DNA of 64,000 nucleotides from NCBI RefSeq assembly GCF_030936135.1, contig NC_082603.1, forward strand, positions 23,402,880 through 23,466,879. Direction: 5' to 3'. Numbering within the stretch: the first letter of the stretch is position 1; each line of letters opens with the position of its first letter. Under the pieces are notes generated by a model that saw only the letters and a list, made by a program, of their open reading frames with translations, did not search any database and was not told the DNA's origin. Positions 1-12,061 of this stretch are shown piece by piece. A program made the position numbers and the translations under genes. Source of the stretch: Gavia stellata (lineage: Eukaryota; Chordata; Aves; Gaviiformes; Gaviidae).

Positions 1-966
1 CCCCTCACCAGCTTCGTTGCCCTTCTCTGGACACGCTCCAGCACCTCAATGTCCTTCTTGTAGTGAGGGGCCCAAAACCGAACACAGCATTTGAGGTGCG
101 GCCTCACCAGCACCGAGTACAGGGGCATGATCATGTCCCTACTCCTGCTGGCCACAGTATTTCTGATACAAGCCAGGATGCCATTGGCCTTCTTGGCCAC
201 CTGGGCACACTGCTGGCTCATATTCAGCCAGGTCCTTTTCTGCAGGGCAGCTTTCCAGCCACTCGTCCCCAAGCCTGTAGTGTTGCATGGGGTTGTTGTG
301 ACCAAATTGCAGGACCCGGCACTTGGCCTTGTTGAACCTCATACAGTTGGCCTGGGCCCATCGATCCAGCCTGTCCAGATCCCTCTGCAGAGCCTTCTGA
401 CCCTCGAGCAGACCAACACTCCCACCTAACTTGGTGTCGTCTGCAAACTTGCTGAGGGAGCACTCAATCCCCTCGTCCAGATCATCAATAAAGATATTAA
501 ACAAGACCGGTCCCAAAACTGAGCAGCCCTGGGGGGCTCTGCTTGTGACCGGCCGCCAACTGGATTTGACTCCATTCACCACAACTCTCTGGGCTCGGCT
601 GTCCAGCCAGTTTTTTACCCAGCGAAGAGTGCACCTGTCTAAGCCACGAGCCGCCAGCTTCTCCAGGAGAATACTGTGGGAGACAGTGTTGAAGGCTTTA
701 CTAAAGTTCAGGTAGACAACATTGACAGCCTTTCCCTCACCCACTAGGTGGGTCACCTGGTCATAGAAGGAGATCAGGTTGGTCAAGCAGGACCTGCCTT
801 ACATGAACCCATGCTGGCTGGGCCTGATCCCTTAGTTGTCCTTCACATGCTCTGTGAGCGCCCTCAAGATGAACGTCTCCATAATTTTCCCCAGCACCGA
901 GGTCAGGCTGACAGGCCTGTAGTTCCCTGGATCCTCCTTCCAGCCCTTCTTGTAGATGGGCGTCAC
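1..966 (-). mobile_element. CR1 LINE copy 1, 5'-truncated, runs off the left edge
   Basis: Read on the minus strand this is the reverse-transcriptase and C-terminal part of CR1 ORF2, the commonest LINE in bird genomes. It closely matches the second CR1 copy at 41966-43217 in opposite orientation. Recognisable similarity begins near 966 (5' truncation, typical of CR1) and continues to position 1, so the 3' end lies outside the window. The copy is dead. The minus strand has in-frame TAA codons at 832-834 and 799-801, an extra codon in the PQG-SVLG motif, and a roughly 20-nt deletion near 225-232 relative to copy 2, flanked by CTGG microhomology, which shifts the frame. The family call is firm; the exact 5' boundary is uncertain by some 20 bases. 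Confidence 0.93.
1..966 (-). pseudogene. CR1 ORF2 reverse-transcriptase remnant (broken)
   Basis: This is the coding part of CR1 copy 1. A continuous 215-codon open stretch lies at 139-786. It contains the RT palm motif F-A-D-D followed by T-K-L, preceded by the finger/palm segment with S-K-A-F. Upstream on the minus strand, towards 966, the frame continues with the N-Y-R-P-V-S-L motif typical of CR1-clade RTs. It is interrupted by TAA at 832-834 (where CR1 normally has a sense codon) and at 799-801. The deletion near 225-232 sends the last part of the open frame into a non-CR1 frame; the proper C-terminal frame resumes towards position 1. The first half of ORF2, with the endonuclease, is absent. 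It cannot make an active enzyme. Confidence 0.88.
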
Positions 967-1349
967 GTCAGTCTTTTTACCAAACTGAAAATTATTGTAA
1001 AGGAGAATCAGCTAGGAGAGAGAACTGATCAATAATTGGAAAATACAAATATTTTATTTAATAGCTGCAAAATTAGGAAAGAAAGCTGTATGTGTTTAAA
1101 AAATATCTAGCTCAAAGGGTTAATGAAAGCCTCTACATAACTGTAAATTAATGAAATGAAGACAGAAAGTTGATAACACTGAATATAGAGCAGAAGTAAG
1201 GAATTTCATAAATAATTCCTCCAATAAGTGTAGCCAAGTTGTAAGGAGAAATTTATGGCCAGAGAATTAAGGACAAATGTATTTTTCAAATACATTAGGA
1301 ATCCTGACAATGGTACCAGTTCTTTATCAGATTGAAATGGAAGATTTGT

Positions 1350-2320
1350 TAAGAGTAATGAAGACAAGAAAGGAGTGTTCAATAAGTATTTGTGTTCAGT
1401 ATTTAAGGAAAAGACAGACAACTGGTGATGCTCTATGAGGATGACAACTACCAGGCAACAAAAAACCCCAAAGAAAAACATTGAACAGAAGCTACTGAAG
1501 CGAGAAATATTTGCATAGGAAACTTCAGATAACTTGTATCCAAGAGTTTTTAAAGAGCTGACAGAGGAATCTCTATTGTTATTACTGCTTTTTGCTAAGT
1601 CTTCGAACAATTGGGAAAGTTCCAGAAAGCTGGAAGAAAACTTATGTTGTGTTAATATTTTAAGAAGGATAAACTTAATGACCTAGATAATTACAGTCCT
1701 GTCAGTCTGAAATTGATCTGGAGCAAAGTAATGGAATGGCTGACAGGGGACTCAATTACTAACTAATTAAAGAGGAGAAATATGGTAAATGCCAATCTAA
1801 GTGCAATACGGAAAACAGATACTGTCAAACACATTTGCTGGCTTTTTTTCCAATTGTGACTACGAGCAAAACACAACACTGTTGATATACTTTGATTCTA
1901 TATGACATTTGATGTAGTATTCATGACATTTGAGTTAAGAAACCATGATAATACAAAATTGACATGTCACATATTAAATGAATCAAAAAGTGGTTAACTG
2001 ACATTTCAAAATGTGAATTTAAATGGGGAACAATCACAGAATAGGTATTCTGCTGGGATAGCTTCCTGGGCATACCCTAGTTAACATTTTTATCAACAAT
2101 TTGGAAGAAACCCCAAAGGTTTGCAGAAGACTCAGTCATTAAGGGCGAAGTCAGTAATAAAAAGAAAAGATCACTGAGACCAGTTGACAAGGATTACTGG
2201 GTGATCTGGTGCAAACTAGTAAAATAAGATCCAAATGTAAAGCCACAGGAACAAAAACTTCAGGGGGATAGTCTGGCTATTCTAGAAGGGTTTGAAAAGG
2301 TCTAAGGGGGATAATTCAAG
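1350..2320 (+). mobile_element. Ancient, heavily decayed LINE (CR1/L3-like) remnant
   Basis: Three-frame reading of the plus strand gives scattered pieces of non-LTR reverse transcriptase in the right order. Near 1375-1420 there is an F-N-K-Y...S-V-F-K block, resembling the conserved segment just before the RT. At 1655-1735 there is a K-K-D-K-L-N-D-L-D-N-Y-S-P-V-S-L block, the counterpart of the Y-K-K-G...N-Y-R-P-V-S-L motif. Near 2085-2130 there is an I-N-N-L-E-E block, the counterpart of the segment before FADD. Frameshifts and stops separate them, so this insertion is far older than the CR1 at 1-966. I infer a CR1- or L3-type element; boundaries are approximate. Confidence 0.55.
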
Positions 2321-2329
2321 AATTAAACT

Positions 2330-5300
2330 TTTTTTTTACTTGAGTATCTGGTTCTATGACAAATAATGAAATAAATTCGCATTCACATCTCATGCCACTA
2401 CTATTAAGTATGAATGTACTTCAACAGTAATATACAAACCCAACTGTCCTGCATGGAAAAAGGATTAAATGAATCCATATTACATCATGCTATTAATATG
2501 CATTCACAGCTCATGCTGTAATGGTTCTGATGGGAACATTATGGTACATTCAGAGAGTATGTCTGAAAAATAACACACAAATTCTTAACAAGCCCCTTGG
2601 CAGCATATCAAATTTGAAGAACCCTCAGAGCTGAGCATGTGAATGGCATTTCTTCCATTTATTCAGTTTTAGTCTTACCACAGAAATTCTTTTTTTCCTC
2701 CCCCTCATTACAGTGGCTGACAAAATAGCTCAGTTTGTAAAGGAAACAAATTTCTGTGCCATGAGTACCTGAGTACTGGAATCTGGTTCAAAATTAGATG
2801 GTGACAGTTGCTGTATTATATATGCCAGTGCTGACAGACACACCTGGAATCTCCAGTCCTTTCACAAACCCGGTTAGTCTATATGTGTTTAATTCAGCAC
2901 ATACAGACCAAGTTAAAATTTACACATTGAAGCCTGTTGCTTTTTAATCATGTTCTTAGCTGGGCAACAGAACAGGAAAATCAGAGGCTGGTTAGAGACT
3001 AGAAGAGTTCTAGTACCTTTCCTCTTAGCACCATGGGGTCCACTGCATGATGGAAGGGAAGTTATGTAGGTCCTCCTCATACTCTTGTCAACATTGTAGC
3101 TGCAAGTAGATGTTCGCACCTTTTCATGAGATACGATCTCTCCCACAGCCCCTCAGTCTTACACAACTCTCTCAAGCATGGGCTGAATGTCTGCTCCTAG
3201 GAGTTTCAGTGACTTGACTTCTGAGAGTGCTATGCTCTGAGAGAGTGCTTGAAGGATGTACCCTTTATGGATAGGATCCAGTGTACCTTTCCTACAAATC
3301 TCCACTTCTGTGTGCATGTGTGCACGCAACATGTGTTTTAACACACAGAAATAAACACGAGTTCTTCTAAGTGTAGGTTTTATGGCTGAGTTTACCCAAC
3401 ATTACTGGGTATGTTTAGGATAGATGCCTTAAAATGTCTTTTAAGTCAATTAAGAAATAATTTAGGCATAGTTCATGTTTGTGTGCAGCAGATTATGATA
3501 CTTTCTAGAACACAGATCTTTGTTTCTTTGTGTTCAGTGAACTGTCACATATAATTATAATGGCATATACATAAACAAGAATAAAAGTGTTTAGCACAAA
3601 ATCATGTATAAATTATGTATACATTTATTCATATTTTAAAATAACCCAGGCACAATTTTGCAAGTACATAGAAGCACATTCTCCAAATGGGAGCAAAATC
3701 TAAGTAGCGTATAGCAAGAAAACACATGGCAGAACATCTAAAATAAGTATAAATAGTATGAAAGTTTTCTAAGTCTACAGTGATATCTACTATGAACACA
3801 CTTGTCAGCATTACAAAAAGGTAACCAAAGAATACGTGTAATAAATAGTGTAACATGAACTTTCTAAATAAGTTTATGTTAGCAGCATATAGTAGCAACC
3901 ATCTAAGAACAGAGGAATACTTGTACACTGTATATACATGCACATATGCACACATATACAGATACAACTGGAAGGCCACAAGAACAAAAATACCCTGCGA
4001 AAACGATGAAGGGAATTTTTATGTGTGATGCAGTACATAAAAACAATGCATGCATAAGCAAGAATCCAGAATGTCCATGATAAAATCACATCGACAAGTG
4101 GAACCACAATTAATTGTTCATCAAACTAAGCACTTTCCATGCTGTACCCATGCTGGATTACTCTGTTCTATACCACATTTCTGACTTATGGAGCACATGT
4201 GGATGCTAATCTTAGTAGGAGCTGGGAGCCCTTGATTCTCACGATGTGACAGGAGGAATCAGATCTCAGATTTGAAAGAAAAATACCTATGCAAAAAAAC
4301 CCAAACAAACCATGCAAAGCCGGGGGCAGGGACACACACACACACACGACACCAAAGGGCTTCTATTTAGCCAAAAGATGGGCTAACAGGAATTTCAGTT
4401 TCCTGTGGGGCAGTCCAGTATAGTGGCCTCACTTCAAAAGCTTTAGTTTTCATGATGGAGTGGTCCTGAGGATGTGAACTAGATTCCTTTTGGATAAAAC
4501 TAAAAGATGTGTTCCAATTACTGGTGGCATTCAGCCCATGGCACCAAACTAGAGACTCTGCATGGTGTGGAGACCAGGTCCTTAGCACCAACAGTTTCAG
4601 GCTACAGATCTGATCCAGCTGAGCTAATTCCTCACTAATGTAGACATAGGCTTTGGAAATATACAGAATAAACATGAATCAACAAGTACTATAACCTATA
4701 TTTACCATGTAAGAGATAAGTCTTATTTGCTCTTACTTGCCACTATCTGGAAAAAAAGGACTTTCCCTATAGACACTCTTTGTGATTGCAGATGTGCGTG
4801 CATGCGTCTGTGTATGAGGAGGGGGTAGGATGAACAACCAAAAGAGCAGTAAGCACATTTTTTTTCTCCAGTCATCCCCAGAAATACTATTTTCAGCAGC
4901 AACAATATGAAAAAACTACAAACATCTTAGCCAATCTTCCTACATGTGCAATTCCCATTAAAAAGATACCATAAATGTAATTTGTGATTGCTGCCCTGTC
5001 AACATCTTGACACTATCCATGTCAATAAAGTAATTCCTGATGTTACACTCAGATGTGAGATTTCCTTATAACAGAACACAGAATTGTGACTGTGAGCACT
5101 AGAGTAGGTTCACAAAAGCAAGTTTAACTATTTTGGATAATCCAGTGAAAAATGTCAAATTTAGTAAATATTTCCTGACCGGTTTCAACAATTTATTTGC
5201 TGCCAGTTGCTAATTGCACTTACGGAGCTCCAGCAAAGTGCTCTGGGCAACACATGATATGACAGAAAGAAAAAGCACTACTTCGGCTGCTTAAACTAAG

Positions 5301-8300
5301 TTTACACACAACTTACATTATTTATTATAGTGCGAGAATAAAAAGTGTAACATGCTATCATGCATAATACATGGTAAGAACATGCATTAGTTCAAGTTTA
5401 CAGTCTCTTTATGGCCCGTAAATCAGAACAGCAGTGGCAGATGCTGACAGCTGCATATCTTGAAGAATTCCCAGAAAGAGCAGCAAGCAATGCAAAAAAG
5501 ACGTGAAAACAGCTGTTTAAGAGACCCATAAAATGGTGACTCACTGTGAGTTAACCTTACAAACAATAACAAAACCCAGTGATAACATTCCCACCGCATT
5601 CAATGAAACTGAGTTCAGCACCTGAGGTGAGACTGTGACACAAGCAAGATCGTGCAACTGACTTGAGGGAGTGTCTCTGCTCTGACACCCATCACTCCTC
5701 ACCCCCAAGTTAGCATCACTACTCCCCTGGCCTCACAGAAGGGGAGGACGGGGCAGACTTTGTGCAGCTCACAGGCTGCATAAGTCAGCTGGAGAATGCA
5801 CTTCATCCAATGGGGCTGGAAAGGACCCAAAGCTGTGGCTGGGTGGGGAGCCCACGAAAGGTGGGGGAGCAGGCCCAGGGATGCCACACAGATTATTATG
5901 GCTTCCACAGAAGCCCTGTCTTTCAATGGGGAGAGACTGTCTCTTTCTCCTTCAGACCCTTTCTGTAGGGTTTGCCTTGGGGACTCCAATCCAGAACAGA
6001 CACATGAGACTTCTGTAGATTATGCAATACAAGGTTTACAAAAAGCTTGCTTTTCTCTGTATCATTAGCTATACATCACAGCAAAATCCAGAAAAATATA
6101 TATGAATCTGGTGGTTGGCTATTTACCATATCATTTTTCACTCCCCCATGATTAAGTCATATTCTTCTGCATCCTCTCAGGAAAGAAGGAACAGAATGAG
6201 ACATGTCTGCTGAAAATGAAACACTTTCTCCTCAAAAGAACTACGCCTAGTCAGGAAAACCAGACCTTTTTTAGTAAATACATGACTCCCTGTTGTACAC
6301 AGTATATCACAATGCCCACAGGCTGCTCCTGTGTGATCCTTTGGCAGTAACACAGAGTTTCACTCTTGTGGGTACCCTAAGGTTCATCATAAACAAACCC
6401 CAGACTTGCTCGAGCTAAACTAAAGACATACGCTATTTCCGAGATACATGCAGAAAAAAAATGTCAGCAAAATACAAGCATCAGTATGTAAAGTGCTTCT
6501 GATTTTCTACTTACTAAGGGCACCATCCAGTTATAGTTCATGAGTGATTACTTATTTAGTTCTTACTTACCTGGACATGTCCTCTGGTTAAGCATCTGTG
6601 CTCTGCTGCCAGCAATCTTTGTGTGGGGTTCTACTTTTGCCCAGCCCACAAGCAGGTGAATAAAGACCATCTGCATCAGCCCTCCAAGTGTTGGATGGGC
6701 TCCTCTTTATTAGCTATGCAATGCATTATGGGCACATGGCACAGACAAAACACTGCTTACCTTAGTATCCAGGAGTGCAAAGATTTTACTGGGATGGGTG
6801 CTGTGTTCATGAACTTGCCAAAGTGATTTCCATTAGTTTTGAATTGAGTCCTCAGAGATTCCTAAATCAGTAAGTCTTCAGATAATTTGTGTCAGGCTGA
6901 CTTCTTCATCCCTGGTGTTGTTTACATAGAAATCTTTAACAACACAGAATTTGCCTCTACTTTTTTCTGTAAAGGACATATTTTCCCATTGCTGGTAATT
7001 TCTACTGGAGAGAGTAGGACAATAGTTCTACACAGGAGCTAAAGGCATTTGAAGAAACAGAACACTTTCAAAAAGTATTTCCAGGAGAGATCAATGGGTA
7101 CTCCTCTCCTAAAGCACTTTAGGGGCATTTTTTAAGAAGTTGGAACACCATCTGCTCCTAAGTAGAACTCTTCATCAGTCCTTCCCACTTACTGATGTAA
7201 CTGATAGGAGCAGGCTGCAGATGGAGCCTCCCAGCCCAGATGGAAAGGGAATTTGGCTGGATACATAGACTACTTTTTTCTTTCAGTGGAGAGGCCTTGG
7301 TATAAGCAGAGGCATGTGATCTGGACATCTAGTGGGTATGAGAAGGTTGAAATCATGTCTGCTGTGTCTGTTTGGAAAAACAAAAACCATTTTTTTTATG
7401 TTATTCAGTTAGTTACCTGTGAATTAGTAATTAGCCAGTCAAAAAGATTTTTTTTCCTGGGAAAATTTTTGCTCCTATTTAAAACTTATTTTTCCCTGAA
7501 AAAAATTTGAATCAGAAGGTAATGCAACATAAAACATAAAGTGTATTAAAAGGTAAATGTTCATTAAAACCAAGGCTACAGCAAGCCAAACAATAAATGC
7601 CTTTTTTTTTCTTCAGAAAGTGTATTTTAGTAAACTAAATAAATTATAAAACAAAATATTTGGTGACTAATGGCAAAAAAAAAAAGCGCCAAATCATTTG
7701 TGAGTATTCCTCTATTAGCAGCCATGTGAAGATCTATTTTGAAAACCTCAGGTAAACTCCCTGCTTGTTTTATACACATGAGTAGTTGATTAAAATAGGA
7801 CTGCTTGAATGAATAAGCAATTAGGATCTGATTACATTCAGGTAAACTGTAGTAGGCTTTATTTTAAAGAATTAATAAATGATTCTCAGCTGATGTCTTA
7901 ACTGCTCTCAGAAGGTGAATCATCAAGGTCTCTCACCACACAGCCAAGTACTGAGATTCTTTCTTCAGTACCACAGTGCTGATTTTTAACAGATTTCGAT
8001 GAAGTAATTTCTTTGTAGAATCATCTTTAACACAGTGGTCACAGTTCCTTACTCATATAATAAAAATCATGCAAATATGTGTTTAGTTTACACTCAAGAC
8101 AGGCTCATTTAAATAAGGGAACTGATGTTCATTTACTGTAGTGTGAGTGAAGCCTGCTGCAATGTTTCTAAAAGTGGATCTGCTCTTACTGCAAATCCAA
8201 GCAGAGAGCAACACTTTTACTTTGCTCTGTGACAACTGCACTCTAATGATGTTCTCAATTTTGCTGTACATTTAGCTGTTCCTAGACCTGTATTTTTCTT

Positions 8301-8970
8301 AGCTAGCCTTTGCGTGAGATACTGTTTCATACAGCATGCAAGCACTCTACAAAAAGCTTCAGTATGAAGCACGTGTTTTACAACAGATTTATGGCGATTT
8401 GGCAAGTCTTAATTATCTTAAAAACTTTCTCAGGCTTAAAAACTGCCTTGCATGTGAACACAACTCAGGCACAATCCTTATGCTGTGCTCACTGGGGAGA
8501 AAGACTATGCTTCATGAGGATGCTTCTCATGTAAGTCTGTCCAGCCCTTCCATGCACACTTCCATGTGCAGCACTTTCATAGTAACTTTCTATTAACCCA
8601 AAGATCTTCTAAATACAAGTTCAATTTGACTGATGTTCTCCTTTTCAGCTCTTCTTCCCACAAGGGAATTATAGGTATTCCCAGGCTGCCCTGTACAATA
8701 TGTGTGGAACATTCTCCTTAGTTCTGCATGTCCTGCATTCTTAAAATCCTGCATTACAGTATTTTTATCACCGTTCTATCTATCCAGCCAACCATCTGAA
8801 CTGAAAAGATGCGTATGTGTATGGCGATAAATCTAGCTCACTGTCTTTTGCTACTACAACTCTTCATCCATCCATGACCCTTCCCCCTCTTGATTTCATC
8901 CCATGCTATATTAGCTTACAATTGATTTTAAACTCCAGGGACAAGAAGCAGCCACTTTATTTTTATATTA
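2330..8970. other. AT-rich noncoding flank, presumed downstream of ST6GALNAC3
   Basis: I see no gene here. Open frames are short, unrelated to any family I recognise and often overlap on both strands. One slightly GC-richer patch (about 5620-5990) has overlapping frames on both strands but no motif. Minor features are an (AC)8 run at 4332-4347 and short A or T runs. The region lies downstream of the minus-strand gene. In other amniotes that I recall, the paralogue ST6GALNAC5 lies in this direction, but none of it is visible here. Confidence 0.6.
4332..4347. repeat. (AC)8 microsatellite
   Basis: Eight uninterrupted AC units following a G-rich stretch. Short enough to be stable; no functional signal seen. 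Confidence 0.9.
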
Positions 8971-8974
8971 TAGC

Positions 8975-9225
8975 ATTGCCTATAGCCTTCAGACACTTCG
9001 GGCACCTCTTCTGCAAGGCATTATACAAATACATTGCAAATGAGAATACCCGTCTGAAGAGCTTACAAGAAAGTCAGTCAAGACAGGGAGTAGGAAAATA
9101 TTATTGTTCTCCTTTTCTAAACAGGAAGGTGAGACAACAAGTCACGCAGAAGTCTGGGACAGAGCCTGTGTTTGAAAATAGGTGTTTATCCAGGATCATA
9201 AGCATGGCCCCAGTCTTTGTCTGAC
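8975..9225 (+). repeat. Ancient MIR/L2/L3-like interspersed repeat remnant
   Basis: The plus strand shows, in order, a segment like the 'gc-attatacaaat' block, a G-T-G-A-G-A-C-A-A-C-A-A-G-T-C-A-C block near 9128-9145 (compare the 'gttaagtgacttgcccaaggtcac' core), and a 'gacagagcctgtgtttgaa' block near 9159-9178. This is the order found in the 3' part of amniote MIR, L2 and L3/CR1-related repeats. Divergence is high, so the subfamily is left open. Confidence 0.5.
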
Positions 9226-10129
9226 AACCAGCACGAACACTTACAGCACTAAAGTAAGCAGTGAAAGCTGAGCTATATTAAAAATAAAATCAGAAAGCTG
9301 CATTTACAGTAGAAAATAGAAGGGGCAAGAGAGATGATACCCTGGCATCACCTACCAACAGGAACAAGAAACCAATGATCAGGAGGAGAAACACTGGTAA
9401 AGAGATTTCCTCCCCATCCTAAGAGTTGCAGCTGCTGTTGAGAGAATATATATGCCATGAATATATAAAATATAGATTTATATGTACAAATATACAATAG
9501 GAAAGAGTCAGTATACAAATACTTACTTACATGTAAAAATAGCTGTTTACTTTCCCCTTTTCATGATTTACAAAAGCATACAAAGTTTCCTGTTGGTTAA
9601 TGTTTAAGCAGTGTGAGTAAACCCTGTGTGTCATGTTCCACACGTAATTCTTTCAAGTGTTCACAGTATTGGCTATTACAGTGTTGAATCTGACATTCCA
9701 GATGTTAAAATATTTGTAGGACACAGTCTAAAATTAAAGCATTAATTTAAATACAGCTTAAATAAAATTCACATGTGTAGTTGAATTATGGTCATATTAC
9801 AAGTTAGTCTGCTGAAGTTGAAAACTTTCCATGAGAGTAAGCTTGGAAACACATATTTCAACTAGAGATGAGTATATTTTAAAATTCTTGAACTGCCTCT
9901 TGATGTGCAGATAATACTGCGAGGTGGTGAGTTCCTTCAACTCCATCTGAAGCAATGCAAGCTGAGAGAACTCAGTATTACAAATTATCCTCAGTAGGAA
10001 AGTGGATGCACAGAACAATTCGCCATCAGATCCAGACACTCTGTCACTTTCTTCAAATACCCAACAGACAAGAATAAATGACAGGTACCATTGTTACTGT
10101 GTTAAGAATAAATGCTCTGTAGCATTCTT
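9226..10129. other. Noncoding stretch, nothing recognised
   Basis: AT-rich sequence with a short TA-rich patch near 9447-9475. An 80-codon minus-strand open frame at 9797-10039 has no family resemblance and looks like chance. Confidence 0.5.
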
Positions 10130-10260
10130 CATCAGGAAAGTGCTTTATGGACTTAAATTAGCCCTCACAACTCCCTTGTGAGGTAGATAGATACTATCCC
10201 TGTTTTTAAAGATGGAGAAACTGGAGATTTAAAATAAATTATGATGGCTGCATGGGAAAT
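10130..10260 (+). repeat. Ancient L3/MIR-like interspersed repeat remnant
   Basis: The blocks 'agtgctttatgg', 'ccctcacaactcccttgtgaggtag' (split here around 10161-10185), 'tactatccctgtttttaaagatg' and 'gagaaactggag' follow the classic order of the conserved core of MIR/L3 repeats (cacaacaaccctgtgaggtagg, then tattatccccattttacagatg, then gaaactgag). This is the clearest of the ancient repeats in the window. It lies about 0.9 kb downstream of the ST6GALNAC3 stop codon, so it may fall inside a long 3' UTR. Confidence 0.65.
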
Positions 10261-11152
10261 ACTGTCAAAATACAGGTATTTGGATGTTGGAGCAACTCAA
10301 AGGCACAACTGGAGTAAATGGAGATGTTCATGAGACAACTTTACACTAACCAGCTTGGGTACTGACAGCAGGCTTGGTACAACAGCCAAAGGTTCAGCAT
10401 GGGCTGCAAAACACAGTCTTTGCTAAGTGCCATGCTGCTGGACCTAAACTGTTGGGCAACAGCCTCAAAAAGTACAAAACACATCATCCGAGATGGTGCA
10501 GCCTGACCAGGCTGGAAGGAAGCTGCATTTCAGAAGAATTAATCAGAAACCTTAAGTAAATAATACCTTCTCATGTGAGAGTTGTGTGCAGTTCAAGAAC
10601 CGTGTTTAGCTCATCCCTAATTTTACCATATATGCAAGTGCTCACATATATCAATGTGTTCAGGTGTTTTTTAAAATTTACTCACTCATAGACCTTGGAG
10701 GTCTATATTTTTTGTCATATTTCTTTTGTGGAAAATTTCTACAAATACCACAAATGGAACTAGTGCTGCAGTACTGCAAATGAGCTACAAACATTAATTT
10801 TAATTAACTAAGGTGATGGACAAGTTTTAAAGGACCACCATACTCTCTGTGTGCACCTGTATGTACAGGAAATCTCACCTGTCTTTAACTGCTAACTGCC
10901 TTGAAGTAAAATCCAGTTAAAGTATAAAGTGCATTGTGTGGAGTAAAACCATAAGAAATAATGAACAATGTGCCTGCCTTCCACAGATCGATTAATTTTG
11001 CTTAACAGCTGAACCATCACCCTCTTTCTTTGTCTTCTAGTTTTTAGTTTGGTTTACCTAGGCTGAGAAAGGCCTGCCAGATGTAAGCAAAATTATTGTA
11101 AACTGAGAAATTTTTGTAATATGCTGTTAAAGGAGAGTTAAGAAAACCAGTA
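10261..11152 (-). other. ST6GALNAC3: Presumed ST6GALNAC3 3' UTR and proximal downstream sequence
   Basis: This is minus-strand sequence directly after the TGA at 11153-11155. The nearest poly(A)-signal variant I see is ATTAAA on the minus strand (10803-10798), about 350 nt past the stop. A canonical AATAAA on the minus strand appears only at 8961-8956, which would give a 3' UTR of about 2.2 kb. The true end cannot be fixed from sequence alone. No other coding exon is visible. Confidence 0.5.
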
Positions 11153-11339
11153 TCAAGACACTGTCCAGTTGGGGTGTGTAAATACTATTGTGTGCTTCTT
11201 GGCCCATTTAGCAAATACTTTCTTTTCCGTGATAAACCTATGGCCTCCATATGGAGCATTTTCATGTAGAAAATATTCCTCACACTCATCTCGTCCTGGC
11301 TCGTAATAGTGGTAGGGAACTTTATGAAAGCCTTCTGAC
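11153..11339 (-). CDS. ST6GALNAC3: ST6GALNAC3 last coding exon (C-terminal 61 residues)
   Basis: This is the terminal coding exon of an alpha-2,6-sialyltransferase (CAZy GT29). The enzyme is a type II Golgi membrane protein that transfers sialic acid from CMP-Neu5Ac to GalNAc in sialylated Gal-GalNAc chains of glycolipids and glycoproteins. The exon follows a good acceptor (T-rich tract then CCTAG, AG at 11341-11340). It starts with the last base of a lysine codon, runs 61 codons from S-E-G-F-H-K and ends at TGA 11155-11153. Visible signatures are motif III (P-Y-H-Y-Y-E, first tenth of the exon) and motif VS (G-G-H-R-F-I-T-E-K, the HX4E with the likely catalytic histidine), followed by K-K-V-F-A-K-W-A-K-K-H. 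The protein ends in N-W-T-V-S, an N-glycosylation sequon five residues from the C-terminus. The match to ST6GALNAC3 rather than ST6GALNAC5 rests on my recall of this distinctive C-terminus. The ORF extends past 11339 only into intron. Confidence 0.93.
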
Positions 11340-12027
11340 CTAGGGAAAAAAAAGATACACTTCAGTATTATTTCCAAGAAAAACATTAATATATACTGCA
11401 CCTGAATTCACTAAAATCCTTTCCATGTGTCAGGACCTGAGTTCCTTTGCTAAATTGTGTAAGGGCTTTCATTACAGCAAGATTTTCCTGTAGAAAATGA
11501 AACTATGTGTATCTCAAAATACACTGATCTTATCAGTCAGTAAGAAGCTGATGGGCTGGTTCTTACCGGTACTGCACATTTTGTTTAACCTGGGAGAACT
11601 CAGTCCACAAGGCTCCATCCCTAAGCAAAGTCTTCTCATTGTATAGTCCCAACTCTTGAAACTGGTTCTTGAACTGGCTGAATAAGGCAGCTTTAAGAAT
11701 AATATACATTGTAAGTAGGTAATGCAGTCAGAATTGCAGCTTCAAGGAAACCCATCCTTCTCTGCTGCCAACAGGCTGAAGTGCTATCATGCTGTTAACT
11801 GGTTTTACATCAGGGCTATGCAATGCCAGCTTGGCTGAACTCTGTGAGGACAGCTTTAGTCCTGTCACCCCTCATCTCAGGGCGCCTGCGTCTACTGTGT
11901 TTTCATAAACAAAGAGCAACATATGTTCGTTCCATCTGGATGACTCACTCACTCAGTGAGATCTGCAAGTTCTAAAAAGTCAGTCTCTAATGTTAAGATA
12001 CCCTAATTAAACAGCTGTGACTCAAAT

Positions 12028-12061
<34 letters not shown>

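Noticed and set aside
63..1035. Plus-strand open frames in the first kilobase
   Set aside because: Antisense to the minus-strand CR1 reverse-transcriptase sequence.
11563..11709. 48-codon minus-strand open frame in the last ST6GALNAC3 intron, ending at a strong donor-like CCG|GTAAGAA
   Set aside because: The exit phase fits the last exon, but the only AG acceptor gives the wrong entry phase from the upstream exon and would truncate the protein. The length open is not unusual by chance and the residues resemble no sialyltransferase segment.
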